The notes beneath the pieces are model-generated. The model saw only the letters and a list, made by a program, of their open reading frames with translations. It made no database searches and was not told the DNA's origin. A stretch of DNA of 5,551 bases from an uncultured Clostridia bacterium. GTDB taxonomy: Bacteria > Bacillota > Clostridia > Christensenellales > Aristaeellaceae. Position 1 is the stretch's first letter. Each line of letters begins with the position of its first letter. Positions 5,454-5,551 of this stretch are shown piece after piece. Location of the stretch: positions 1 through 5,551 of the forward strand of contig CAKUFB010000185.1 in the NCBI GenBank assembly GCA_934647145.1. Direction: 5' to 3'. A program made the position numbers and the translations under genes.

Positions 5454-5474
5454 TTCCACTCGCTTCCGCCGGAC

Positions 5475-5551
5475 AGCACACGAACCCAGCCGCCATAAAT
5501 TGGAGCGGCTGGGTTCTTCGAATCCGCAGAATTCTCTGCGGATTATGGGGC
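5475..5551 (+). repeat. 77-bp double-hairpin repeat, copy 2 (runs to window edge)
   Basis: Second copy of the unit at 5289-5365, with hairpin A at 5482-5493/5505-5516 and hairpin B at 5521-5530/5535-5544, both stems intact. The match to copy 1 reaches the last base of the window, so the repeat and probably a further G-rich/C-rich element may continue beyond it. Confidence 0.9.

Noticed and set aside
4069..5496. 475-codon open frame on the minus strand opposite the HPr-like and HD genes
   Set aside because: It runs antisense through two recognisable genes and through the hairpin repeats, has no ribosome site, and its translation shows no domain. Long antisense frames are expected in GC-rich DNA.

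Overview
This is a GC-rich (by eye above 60% GC) bacterial chromosomal window. Strong Shine-Dalgarno sites, sigma-A type promoters, a methylerythritol-phosphate pathway gene (ispE), a membrane-anchored DacF/PBP5-like carboxypeptidase, a lipoprotein with a Thr-Pro-Glu linker and an HPr-like protein that keeps the regulatory serine all suggest a high-GC member of the Bacillota, most likely Clostridia. No taxonomic marker is present, so that assignment is inference.

Layout. Positions 1-142 hold a repeat-family element and a very long hairpin just past the 3' end of the first gene. From 3999 down to 143 runs a leftward block: a good sigma-A promoter (TTGCCA, 17 bp, TATAAT), then a lipoprotein of unknown function, ispE and a calcineurin-like metallophosphoesterase. 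These three genes are 10 bp apart or overlap (the last pair by 52 bp), so they look like one translationally coupled operon. After a 159-bp gap with its own promoter comes a D-Ala-D-Ala carboxypeptidase. Positions 3941-4230 are a divergent intergenic region. From 4231 two genes run rightward: an HPr-like protein whose phosphocarrier histidine is missing but whose Ser46 equivalent is kept, and an HD-domain hydrolase of the YedJ/YpgQ type. A hairpin lies between them.

Positions 5182-5551 are non-coding and highly structured. There is a 30-bp-period array of small hairpins whose stems differ in sequence but stay complementary, a 77-bp double-hairpin unit present twice (75 of 77 positions identical, 186 bp apart), and a G-rich/C-rich hairpin element between the copies. 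A relative of that G-rich/C-rich element lies in opposite orientation at the left edge, so the gene block is bracketed by inverted copies of one repeat family, both sitting at gene 3' ends.

The protein-coding genes are mostly ordinary housekeeping or conserved families: isoprenoid precursor synthesis, peptidoglycan trimming, a phosphoesterase and an HD hydrolase. The parts most worth a second look are the covarying hairpin array with its repeat modules and the His-less HPr paralogue next to the HD hydrolase. I see no defence system, mobile-element transposase, CRISPR array, rRNA or tRNA here.
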